Part shown: positions 9,127 to 19,771 of the stretch, piece by piece
Position numbering within the stretch: position 1 is the first letter of the stretch
Layout of the letters: every line of letters begins with the position of its first letter
NCBI RefSeq assembly: GCF_019800005.1
Contig: NZ_JABGCL010000024.1
Coordinates: 1 to 64,000, forward strand
Source: Geminicoccus harenae
Lineage (GTDB): Bacteria > Pseudomonadota > Alphaproteobacteria > Geminicoccales > Geminicoccaceae
Length of the DNA: 64,000 nucleotides
Reading direction: 5' to 3'
Made by a program: the position numbers and the translations under genes
Notes under the pieces: model-generated
What the model was told of the DNA's origin: nothing
Databases searched by the model: none
The model's input: only the letters and a program-made list of their open reading frames with translations

Positions 9127-9590
9127 GCTGCAATACTCCTCGTCCGCTTCCGATGATGATGATGCCTACGTGAAAGCTTGGCGTGGCCGTTCGCTCCCTG
9201 CGCCGGACCCCGAGCCGGCCGCGATCCTGCAATGGCGGTGGCAGCAATGTCCGGAGCTGCCGCCGGCCTGACGGGCATAAGGATAATACCCTATACAGTG
9301 GGCGCTGATCACGACGCCCGGCCAGAATGATTTCGTCGGACCAATCCCCTACCCGTAGGCTAATACATCCCTGTCAGGTACCACATAGAGTACCGGCCTT
9401 GAGCATCAACCGCCGAAGCTGGATTTTCCGTGTCGTTACGATCCGGTAACGGGAGCTTTGTCCGGTTCCGGTTGTAGTATGGGATGCAACGACAGGGCCA
9501 TCCGGCCGTTGATGATCGGGGTGCTCGGGGCTTGGCCGCGCTCCTGCCGGCTGCCCGGAATTCAGCCATATCGGGGAAGGACGCCAGACC
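9127..9590. promoter_or_regulatory. Divergent control region between the NAGGN operon and the ABC transporter
   Basis: This 464-base gap lies between divergent starts, so it must hold promoters for both operons. It is more AT-rich than its surroundings around 9275-9300 and 9340-9440. I could not fix a confident -35/-10 pair. A dyad at 9434-9451 is listed separately. No convincing gene lies inside. Confidence 0.55.
9434..9451. promoter_or_regulatory. Operator-like dyad CGTTAC-N6-GTAACG
   Basis: Exact 6-bp half-sites are separated by six bases (GATCCG), 140 bases before the ABC transporter's binding-protein gene. The size and symmetry fit a dimeric regulator. No regulator gene is adjacent, so its owner is unknown. 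Confidence 0.35.
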
Positions 9591-11159
9591 ATGACCGTGA
9601 TCCGCTCGGCGCTCGCCAGCCTGTTCCTGGCGGGCCTGCTCGTCCTGCCGGCCCTGCGCCCGGCCGACGCGCAAATCCCGGCCGACGTCCTGGTGGTCGG
9701 CCAGATCGCCGAGCCTGCCTCGATGGATCCCGCGGTCAGCACGGCGACCAACGACTTCCGCATCCTGGTCAATCTCTACGAGGGGCTGGTGCGCTACAAG
9801 CCGGGCACGCTCGAGGTGGAGCCGGCGCTGGCGGAGAGTTGGACGATCTCCGAGGACGGGCGAGTCTACGAGTTCAAGCTGCGCCAGGCCGTGACCTTCC
9901 ACGACGGCACCCCCTTTGATGCGGAGGCCGTGAAGTTCAACTTCGAGCGGATGCTGGACGAGAACCACCCGGCCGCCGGCACCGGCCCGTTCCCGCTGGC
10001 CTTCTTCTTCTCCGCCATCGAGAAGGTCGAGGTGGTGGATCCCCAGACCGTGCGCTTCACCCTGACGGAAGCGTTCGCGCCCTTCCTGTCCAATCTCGCC
10101 TATCCCACCGGGCTGATCGTCTCGCCCAGCGCGGTCACCGAGCAGGGCCAGGACTATGCCCGCAATCCGGTCGGCACGGGGCCGTTCCGCTTCGTCGAGT
10201 GGGTCGGTAGCCAGCAGGTGACCATCGAGCGCAATCCGGACTACTGGGGCGAGCCGGCGAAGCTCCAGACGGTGGTGTTCCGGCCGATCGCGGATGCCAA
10301 CACCCGTGCCGCCGAGATGCTGGCCGGCGGGATCGATGTGATGGTCGAGGTGCCGCCGGACGCGCTCGGCCAGTTCAGCGGCGGCGACTTCCAGGTCCAC
10401 GAGCAGGCCGGGCCGCATTTGTGGTTCCTGATCCTGAACACGCGCGAGGGGCCGCTCCAGGACAAGCGGGTCCGCCAGGCCGTGAACTACGCGATCGACA
10501 AGCAGGTGATCGCCGACAACATCCTCCAGGGTACGGCCGTGCCGGCCAAGGGGCCGATCGCACCCGCCTTCGAGTGGGCCTACGACGATACGATCGAGGG
10601 CTATCCGCACGATCCGGACAAGGCGAAGGCACTCCTGGCCGAAGCCGGGGCCGAGGGCGCCAGGCTCACCTTCTATGTCGCCGAGAGCGGCTCGGGCATG
10701 CTGGACCCGGTCGCGATCGGCACGGCGATCCAGGCCGACTTGGCCAAGGTCGGGCTGGAGGTCGAGATCCAGACCTATGAGTGGAACACCTATCTCGCCA
10801 ACGTGAATGCGGGCCTGGGCGACAAGGCCGACATGGCCGAGATGGCCTGGATGACCAACGACCCGGACACGCTCCCCTACCTGACGCTGCGCACCGACGC
10901 CCTGCCGGAGAATGGCGGGTTCAACTCGGGCTATTACTCCAACCCGGAGCTCGACCGGATCCTGGACGAGGCACGGCGCGAGAGCGAACAGGACAAGCGT
11001 GGCGAGCTCTACCGGCAGGCGCAGCGGATCATCGTCGAGGACGCGCCCTGGGCGTTCATCGCGCACTGGCAGCAGAACGCCGTGACCACCGGAACGGTCC
11101 AGGGCTTCGCCTTGCAGCCGTCCTTCTTCCTGCTGCTCGACGACGTCAGCAAGCAGTAG
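9591..11159 (+). CDS. Dipeptide/oligopeptide-type ABC transporter substrate-binding protein
   Basis: A 522-residue SBP_bac_5 family protein with a Sec signal peptide that ends around RPADAQ. Family features include ASMDPAVSTATNDFRIL near the start, ARNPVGTGPFRF in the middle, and RQAVNYAIDK about two-thirds along. It would bind peptides or similar solutes in the periplasm and deliver them to the permeases encoded next. The ATG has a GGGAAGGA ribosome site. It is the first gene of a four-gene operon and is divergent from the NAGGN genes, which suggests but does not prove a peptide or osmolyte link. Confidence 0.9.
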   Translation: MTVIRSALASLFLAGLLVLPALRPADAQIPADVLVVGQIAEPASMDPAVSTATNDFRILVNLYEGLVRYKPGTLEVEPALAESWTISEDGRVYEFKLRQAVTFHDGTPFDAEAVKFNFERMLDENHPAAGTGPFPLAFFFSAIEKVEVVDPQTVRFTLTEAFAPFLSNLAYPTGLIVSPSAVTEQGQDYARNPVGTGPFRFVEWVGSQQVTIERNPDYWGEPAKLQTVVFRPIADANTRAAEMLAGGIDVMVEVPPDALGQFSGGDFQVHEQAGPHLWFLILNTREGPLQDKRVRQAVNYAIDKQVIADNILQGTAVPAKGPIAPAFEWAYDDTIEGYPHDPDKAKALLAEAGAEGARLTFYVAESGSGMLDPVAIGTAIQADLAKVGLEVEIQTYEWNTYLANVNAGLGDKADMAEMAWMTNDPDTLPYLTLRTDALPENGGFNSGYYSNPELDRILDEARRESEQDKRGELYRQAQRIIVEDAPWAFIAHWQQNAVTTGTVQGFALQPSFFLLLDDVSKQ

Positions 11160-11170
11160 GGCAGCCGGCC

Positions 11171-12114
11171 TTGCCCGCCTATGTCCTGGGCCGCCTGCTG
11201 GCCCTGCTGCCGGTCCTGTTCGGGCTCAGCCTGATCGTGTTCCTGATCATGGCGCTGATCCCGGGCGATCCGGCCCAGGCGATCCTGGGCTCCTATGCGA
11301 CCCCGGAGAACGTCGCGCGGATCAACCGCGACCTCGGCCTGGATCGGAGCCTGCCCGTCCAGTACCTCACCTGGCTCGGCAACGTGGTGACGGGCGATCT
11401 CGGCCGGTCCTACAGCCTGAACCGCCCGGTGCTGGACGAGGTGCTGGAGCGCTTCTCGGCGACCCTGATCCTGGCGGGGGCGGCGCTGGTCCTGGCCTCG
11501 GTGCTGGGCCTGCTCGCCGGGATCGTGTCCGCGGTCTACCAGTACGGCCTGGCCGACAAGCTCGTGACCTTCGCCGTGCTGATCGGCATCTCCCTGCCGA
11601 GCTTCTGGCTGGGCCTGCTCCTGATCCTCCTGTTCGCGGTGCGGTGGCGGCTCCTGCCGGTGAGCGGCATGTATGCGATCTATGGCGGCGGCGGCCTCGT
11701 CGACCTGCTCTGGCACCTGATCCTGCCGGCCACCACGCTCGCCGTGGTGGCCGCCGGCGTGATCGCCAGGCTCACCCGCTCGGCGATGCTGGAGGTCCTG
11801 CGCCAGGACTTCGTGCGCACCGCGCGCGCCAAGGGGGTGAGCGAGCGGGGCGTCGTGTTCCGCCATGCGCTGAAAGCCGCCATGGTGACGGTGATCCCGG
11901 TGATCGGCATCCAGGCCGGCTTCGTGCTGGGCGGTGCCGTCTATATCGAAACGGTGTTCCAGTGGCCCGGGATCGGCCGGATGCTGGTGGACGCGATCGG
12001 CACCCGCGACATCCTGCTGGTGCAGGGCGGCGTGCTGGTGGTGGCCGCCAGCTATGTGCTGTTCAACCTCCTGGCGGACGTGGTGCAGCGCCTGCTCGAT
12101 CCCAGGATCGCCGC

Positions 12115-12118
<4 letters not shown>
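11171..12118 (+). CDS. ABC transporter permease, DppB type
   Basis: A 315-residue inner-membrane permease with about six membrane segments. It starts AYVLGRLLALLPVLFGLS and has the family stretch MALIPGDPAQ. The EAA-type cytoplasmic loop RTARAKGVSERGVVFRHAL contacts the ATPase. TTG at 11171 is the only start that gives the normal family N-terminus; it lies 12 bases after the binding-protein stop. Its stop overlaps the next ATG by three bases (ATGA), indicating translational coupling. Confidence 0.87.
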
Positions 12119-13859
<1,741 letters not shown>

Positions 13860-13863
<4 letters not shown>

Positions 13864-14651
13864 GCGGTGCTCCCGCGGTCCAGGTCCGGGACCTGGTGAA
13901 GACCTATCGCCCGCGCTTTGCCCTGTTCGGCCGGAGGCGGAAGCCGGTGACGGCGCTTGGCGGCGTTTCCCTGGCGGTGGCGCCGGGCGAGACGCTCGGG
14001 ATCGTCGGCGAATCCGGCTGCGGCAAGACCACGCTCGCCCGCTGCCTGGTAGGCCTGCTGCGCCCGAGCAGTGGCCAGGTCCTGGTGGCGGGGCAGCCGA
14101 TCGATCGGCTGGCGGCAGAAGGGCCGGCAGCGCTCGGTCGATCAGTCCAGTACGTGTTCCAGGACCCGATCTCGTCCCTGAACCCGCGCCGGACGATCCG
14201 GCAGACGCTGGCCGTGCCGCTGCGCTTCCTGGCCGGCCTGCCCCCAGGCGATCACCCGGCCCGGCTGCGGGAGCTGATGGAAGGGGTGGGGCTCGACCCG
14301 GCCATGCTCGACCGCTACCCGCACGAGTTCTCGGGCGGGCAGGCACAGCGGATCGCCATCGCCCGCGCATTGGCCGCAGGTGCCCGGGTGGTCGTGCTGG
14401 ACGAGCCGGTGTCGGCGCTCGACGTGTCGGTGCAGGCCCAGGTCCTGCGCCTCCTGGTGGAGCTGAAGGCCCGCCACGACCTGACCTATGTGTTCATCAG
14501 CCACGACCTCGCCGTGGTCGAGGCGCTGGCCGACCGGGTCGTGGTGATGTCGGCAGGGGCGGTGGTCGAGGAGGGCAGGCCCGAGGAACTGTTCTCGGCA
14601 CCCAGCCATCCCTACACCCGCCGCCTGGTGGCCTCCGTCCCGCGCCTCTAG
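13860..14651 (+). CDS. ABC transporter ATP-binding protein, DppF type
   Basis: A 263-residue ATPase with Walker A GESGCGKTT near residue 50, signature FSGGQAQR and Walker B VVLDEP. The oligopeptide-transporter C-terminal tail reads SHPYTRRLVASVP. It would work as the second nucleotide-binding subunit with the fused permease-ATPase. ATG 13860 overlaps the previous stop by four bases. The operon ends here, convergent with tamB and only 11 bases from its stop. Confidence 0.9.
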
Positions 14652-14662
14652 CTGGGCGGCCC

Positions 14663-17600
14663 TCAGTAGTCGTAGCGCCACTGGACGCCGAAGCCGCTTT
14701 CCGCGTCCTCGGTGGTTTCGGTCTGGACGGTGACGTTCGGCGCCACCTCGACCTCCACCACGACCCGGCCGGAGCCCGGTGCCACGCCGCGTTCGACCTG
14801 CAGGTACACGTCCTCCGAGATGTAGCGGCCCGCCTTCACCGAGGCATCCTCCGGGCTGGACCCGCCGAACTCCAGCGTGTCGACGCCCAGGCCCTGGCGC
14901 AGCCGGTCGAAGATGCCGGGCCCCCCGCCGCCGCGCAGCGTGTTCACCGCCGCGGCCAAGCGCAGGCCCTGGGCCGGGGTGATGGTCGACAGGTCGCGGC
15001 CGAACAGGATCTCGGCCATGATCTCGTCCTGCGGCCGCACCGGGTCGCTGGTGAGCTCGAGCTGCGGATCGCTGGCCCGCCCGGTGACCCTCAGGATGCC
15101 GGTCAGGGTGTTCGCCTCGAACTCCGCCGCGATGTCGAGCTCCGGGTCCGGCGGCACCCCGCCGTCCAGGGTCACCCGGCCGGTGGTCAGGTTGAAGCGG
15201 CGGTCCAGGAAGTCGATGAAGCCGCGCCGGAACTCGATCTGGCCGGTCACCACGGGCTCAGCGGCGGTCCCGCTGACCTCCACTCGGCCGCCCCACTCCG
15301 AATCGAGCCCGCGCCCGCGCACGAAGACCCGCTCGGGCATGTCCACCACGATGTCGAGCCTGATCGGATAGGGCGGTGCAGCCTGGTCGTTGCGGCCGTT
15401 CGCCTGCCCGTTGCCGTCGCTCACCTCGATCACCGGGATCGACTGGGCGCCGCCGCCCAGGTCCTGGATCGAGATGTCGGCCCGGTTGACCCGGATCCGG
15501 CCGATCAGATCGGCGCCGCTGCGATCGCCCCTGGCCTCGAAGGTGCCACTCAGCTCGGCCTGGATCTGGTCGCTGGAGATCGGGCTGAACTCGTCGAAAC
15601 GCAGCTGCGTGCCGAACGGCAGCGCCGGGTCGCCCAGATTGGCCTGGCCGGTGCCGGTCATCCGGCCGGACCGGCTGCCATTCGCCGACAGCTCGGTCAG
15701 CTCGATCCGCTGCCCGCTCGCCCGGATCGTCAGGTTCAGGTCGCGGATCCCCGCACCGCTCGTGACATCGGCGAACCCGCCCTGGCGAACGTCGATGCTG
15801 CCATTGGCCTGTGGCTGCAGGATCGTACCGCCGAAGCGCAGGTCGCTCACCAGCCGGCCGGCGACCTGCTGGCCGTCCAGTGCGGCGAACCGACCGACCC
15901 TGGCGAGATCCAGCGTGCCGGTGAGCGAGCCGCCGATCGCACCGTCCATCGGCAGGTCGACCTCGAACGGCTGCAGGGCCAGGCGCAAGGGTAGATCGGC
16001 CACCAGGCGCAGCGGCTGCTCGCCGAAGCCCTGGAGGTCCAGGGTGACGGTCGCCTGGCGGCCGGTGGTCTGGGCCGACAGGTCCAGATCCAGTGGCGCC
16101 GGGGGCACCCCGGCCACCTCCTGCACGCTGAGGCCGCGGCCGGTCACGCTCAGGTCGAGGCGCGGCGCCGTCGTGCTGCCCGCGATGGCGAGGTCGGCCT
16201 CGACCGTACCGGCCAGCGGCGGCGCACCGAGTTCTGCCAGCGTCGCGAGATCCAGCCCCTCCAGCCGCAGCCCGCCGCTCGCCTCCGTGCCGGCGAGGCT
16301 GGCATCGCCGGACAGCCGGGCCTGGCCCAGGCGCAGGTCGAGGTCGGACAGCTCGGTGCGGCCGGGCGCCAGCTCGACCCTGGCCGGCTGCTGGAGGCGC
16401 AGCGGCAGCTCGGCGAGCTGACCCTCCAGCCGGGTCAGGTCCAGCCGCATCACCTCGCCGCTGCGGCGGATCGTGGTCGCGGCGTCCAGGGTGAGCGGGA
16501 CGAAGGCATGGCCGCCGGTCGAGAGCGTCACTGCCAGCGCGTCCAGCGGCCCCACCGCCCGCACGGTGGTGCGGTCCAGGTCCACATCCGGGCGTGCCAG
16601 GTCCTGCGCCACCAGCTGGGCGTCGACTTTCGGCGTTCCCAGAAGGTCGGTGAGGCCTGCCTGGAGGTCGAGACTGCCGAGCTCGATCACACCCGGCAGG
16701 GCGATGAGGCTGCCGCGCACGCTGGCCTGGGCCGACTGGCCCTCGTCCCGCGCCGCGCGCAGGTCCAGTTCGAGCGTGCCGGACAGCGGCTGGCCCACCA
16801 GCGGCTCCAGTTCGGCCAGGCTGCCGACCCCGCCGGTCAGCCGGCCACTGGCGAGCGGGCCGGTCAGGTCGACCGAAAGGTCCCCGTCCAGCCGCGCCTG
16901 GCCCGGCCCGCGCAACTGCACCTGGCGGAGTTCGACCTGGTCGCCCTGCTTGGCAAAGCCGGTCTTCAGGGTCAGCGGCGTCCGGTCGGCGAGCACCGCC
17001 AGGTCGAGCGTGCCTTCGGGTGCCTGAATCAGGTCGGCCGCATCGAGCGTGGCCCGGACCTGGCCCAGCGATCGGCCGGCGGCCTGGACCTCTTCGCCGG
17101 CCAGTTGCACCCGCACGGCCGGATGGTCGAGGTCGCCGCTGGCGGTGGCATCCAGGGTCAGGCTGCCGGCCAGCTCGGTGCCGGCGGCGGCGGCCGCCCT
17201 GGTGAGGTCAGGCATCTCTGCCCGCAGCGTGCCGGCCAGCCTTCGGTCGTCCAGGCCCAGCCGGCCTTCGCCGGTGAGCCCGAGGGCGGCGGTGCGCAGG
17301 TCGATCGAATCCAGCCGGGCGGTCCTTCCGGAGCCGTCCTCTGCCGTGGTGACGCCGCCATGGGCCTCGAGGGTAAGCTCCTTGCCCAGGAGATCGGCGA
17401 ACCGGGCGGGCAGGTTCGCCAGTTGCTCGGCACGCAGGGTCAGCCGTGCTGCCGGCTGCTCCACCGTCCCGTCCGCCACGAGCTCCAGCGTCGCCCGGCC
17501 AGTCGGCTCGCCGCCCAGCCAGCGGCCGAGAAAGCCCAGTTCCGCAGCCTCGCCGGTGAGGTTTGCCGCCAGTGTGCCGTCGGCCGGCTGGAAGCTGCCC

Positions 17601-19684
17601 TCGCCGGTGACCCCCAAGGCCGCGGTGGTCAGGTCCAGCCGGGACAGGACCAGCCGGCCGTCGTCCATCCTGGAGGCGGCTGCCGTCAGTGCCGGCGAAG
17701 CGCCGACCAGCTCGGCCAGATCGGCCGGCAGGCCGCCGAGACCGGTGGTGGTGAGCGCCAGCTCGGCCGTGGGTTCGGCCAGCGTGCCGGACGCCCGGAC
17801 GTCCAGGTCGGCCTGCCCGGCCAGCTCCATCCCCGCCAGGGCCGACAGCGCGCCGAGATCGGGCACGGCGCCGTTCAGGCGCAGGTCGAGCGGCCCGTCC
17901 GCCAGGGCCACCCGGCCCGTCCCGGTGATCTCGGCGGCCCGGAGCCGGGCGGCGAAGCTGTTCAGGGTGATGTCGCGGGAATCGTCGATCACCGCGTCGG
18001 CCGTGACCGTCACCGTGTCGCCCAGGATCGGCACGAACGCCGTCGGCATGCCGTCCAGCCCGGTCAGGCGGAGGTCGAGCCTGCTGGCGCCATCGCCGCT
18101 GCCGCCATCGGTCAGGTCGATCTGCGCGTCCAGGGCTGCCTGGCCATCCAGCGACTTCCAGCCCTCGGGCAGAAAGGCGGCAAAGCTCGCCAGGGACGGT
18201 ACCGAGCCATCGAGCGACGCGGTACCGGCCAGCGTGCTCGTGTCCAGATCGGCCTGGCCGGTCAGCTTCGCGCCCAGCCCCGCCAGGTCCAGCGTGTCGA
18301 TCCGCACCTGGCCCGCGCGGGCCGCGGCACCGGTGGCGGCCAACGTGACCGGGCCGCCATCGCCCAGAGGCTCCTCCGCCAGGGTCAGTGCATCGGCCGC
18401 GAGGCGCAGATCGAAGCTGCCGCCCTCCAGGGGCTCGCCCAGTGCGGAATCGGCCTGGAGGGACAGGTCGGTCTGGAGCTGCGCCAGGCCCAGCCGGTCG
18501 AGTGCCAGCCTCTCGCCGCGCAGGCTCAGATCGGCGGCCGGTCGCTCGCGGGTGCCGGCCAGGCGCAGCACTGCCTGGGCGGAGCCGGCCAGCTCGGTGC
18601 CGGCGAGCGGCGCCAGCGGAGTCAGGTCCGGAAGGTCGGCGGTGAGCGTACCGGCCAGCTCTCCCTCGCCCGCCGGCACGCGCAGGCCGCTGCCGTTCAG
18701 GGTCGCTGCGGCGAGCGTCGCATCGAGTCGCTCCACCGCGATCGAGCCGTCGCCCTCGAACGTGGCGGCAAGAGACAGCTCGGGCTGCTCGCCCACGAGC
18801 GGCGCCAGGTCCGCCGGCAGGATCCCGGCTGCCGGCCGCAGCGCAGCGTCCATGCCGAGCGACGCCCGGTCGGTCAGGCCCAGCCGCAGATCGGCATCCA
18901 TGGCCGCCACCTGCGCCAGGTCCAGGAAGAGCCGGCCCCGCCAGTCGTCGAGTGGGCCGTTGCCGTTCAGGTCGAGCCGGAGGTCACCCGCCTCGGGCAG
19001 GCCGGCCAGCCGCCCGACTAGGCCACCGGTCTCGTGGCCGGCGACGTTCAGGTCGAGCCGCTGTGCCGCCAGATCGATTGAAGCGGCCAGGTCCAGGCCG
19101 AGCGTGGCCTGGTCGACCCGCTGCAAGGCGAACCGGGCATCCGCCCGCTGGCCCTGGTCGCGCGTGGCGGTCTCGCCGGTCAGGGCCAGCACCATCGGCT
19201 CGCCCAGCAAAGGCTGGCCCAGCTCGATGCGCTGGGCGGCCAGCCGGTCCACCCGGAGGGAGGGCAGGACGCGCGGCAGGCTGGCCGGATCGGGCAGGGA
19301 GAAGGGTTCGGGCGGCGGCTCCGGTGCGGTCGAGACCGGTGCCCGGGCCACGGCGATCCGGCCGGCACTCAGGTCGCGGACATGGACCCGGCCACCGAAC
19401 AGCTCGGTCCAGGCCAGGTCCAGGTGCAGGTCCTCCGCCTCCAGCCATACGCCCTTGTGGTCGGCGATGCTCAGGCCTCCGATTGCCGGGGCGAACGGCA
19501 GGCTGCCGCGCAGCCCGGCAATGCGGATCTCGGAATCGCTGCCGGCCGTGAGCCGCTGGACGGTGTTCGCCAGATAGTCCTGCACCGGCGGCAACTGGAT
19601 CGCCGCCAGCAGCAGCACCACGAGGCCGAGCGGTACGGCCAGCAGGGCGACCACCAAGGCGAAAAGACGACCCAGCCAGATCAA
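14663..19684 (-). CDS. tamB: TamB, inner-membrane-anchored envelope transport protein
   Basis: About 1,673 residues. The chosen TTG at 19684 gives an N-terminal anchor (MIWLGRLFALVVALL) with a GGGAGGAG ribosome site six bases before it; the frame extends upstream to 19771 without a better start. The long middle is beta-rich with recurring units (TELAGS, ASGTL, GLTGEG). The C-terminal DUF490/TamB domain ends in an aromatic residue (WRYDY), as in outer-membrane partners. TamB spans the periplasm and with TamA helps move proteins or lipids to the outer membrane. It lies 87 bases downstream of tamA on the same strand. Confidence 0.93.
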   Translation of the reverse strand: MIWLGRLFALVVALLAVPLGLVVLLLAAIQLPPVQDYLANTVQRLTAGSDSEIRIAGLRGSLPFAPAIGGLSIADHKGVWLEAEDLHLDLAWTELFGGRVHVRDLSAGRIAVARAPVSTAPEPPPEPFSLPDPASLPRVLPSLRVDRLAAQRIELGQPLLGEPMVLALTGETATRDQGQRADARFALQRVDQATLGLDLAASIDLAAQRLDLNVAGHETGGLVGRLAGLPEAGDLRLDLNGNGPLDDWRGRLFLDLAQVAAMDADLRLGLTDRASLGMDAALRPAAGILPADLAPLVGEQPELSLAATFEGDGSIAVERLDATLAAATLNGSGLRVPAGEGELAGTLTADLPDLTPLAPLAGTELAGSAQAVLRLAGTRERPAADLSLRGERLALDRLGLAQLQTDLSLQADSALGEPLEGGSFDLRLAADALTLAEEPLGDGGPVTLAATGAAARAGQVRIDTLDLAGLGAKLTGQADLDTSTLAGTASLDGSVPSLASFAAFLPEGWKSLDGQAALDAQIDLTDGGSGDGASRLDLRLTGLDGMPTAFVPILGDTVTVTADAVIDDSRDITLNSFAARLRAAEITGTGRVALADGPLDLRLNGAVPDLGALSALAGMELAGQADLDVRASGTLAEPTAELALTTTGLGGLPADLAELVGASPALTAAASRMDDGRLVLSRLDLTTAALGVTGEGSFQPADGTLAANLTGEAAELGFLGRWLGGEPTGRATLELVADGTVEQPAARLTLRAEQLANLPARFADLLGKELTLEAHGGVTTAEDGSGRTARLDSIDLRTAALGLTGEGRLGLDDRRLAGTLRAEMPDLTRAAAAAGTELAGSLTLDATASGDLDHPAVRVQLAGEEVQAAGRSLGQVRATLDAADLIQAPEGTLDLAVLADRTPLTLKTGFAKQGDQVELRQVQLRGPGQARLDGDLSVDLTGPLASGRLTGGVGSLAELEPLVGQPLSGTLELDLRAARDEGQSAQASVRGSLIALPGVIELGSLDLQAGLTDLLGTPKVDAQLVAQDLARPDVDLDRTTVRAVGPLDALAVTLSTGGHAFVPLTLDAATTIRRSGEVMRLDLTRLEGQLAELPLRLQQPARVELAPGRTELSDLDLRLGQARLSGDASLAGTEASGGLRLEGLDLATLAELGAPPLAGTVEADLAIAGSTTAPRLDLSVTGRGLSVQEVAGVPPAPLDLDLSAQTTGRQATVTLDLQGFGEQPLRLVADLPLRLALQPFEVDLPMDGAIGGSLTGTLDLARVGRFAALDGQQVAGRLVSDLRFGGTILQPQANGSIDVRQGGFADVTSGAGIRDLNLTIRASGQRIELTELSANGSRSGRMTGTGQANLGDPALPFGTQLRFDEFSPISSDQIQAELSGTFEARGDRSGADLIGRIRVNRADISIQDLGGGAQSIPVIEVSDGNGQANGRNDQAAPPYPIRLDIVVDMPERVFVRGRGLDSEWGGRVEVSGTAAEPVVTGQIEFRRGFIDFLDRRFNLTTGRVTLDGGVPPDPELDIAAEFEANTLTGILRVTGRASDPQLELTSDPVRPQDEIMAEILFGRDLSTITPAQGLRLAAAVNTLRGGGGPGIFDRLRQGLGVDTLEFGGSSPEDASVKAGRYISEDVYLQVERGVAPGSGRVVVEVEVAPNVTVQTETTEDAESGFGVQWRYDY

Positions 19685-19771
19685 GAAGACGCTCCTCCCG
19701 CAGCGGCCCGGCCCGGGGCCGGCCGTGGGTAAACGATGGGATGCCGCTGGCCTCGCGCCAAGCGGCGGCAC

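Noticed and set aside
17049..19577. Long plus-strand open frame antisense to tamB
   Set aside because: Serine/arginine-rich shadow of the repeats on the other strand, without a ribosome site or family motif.
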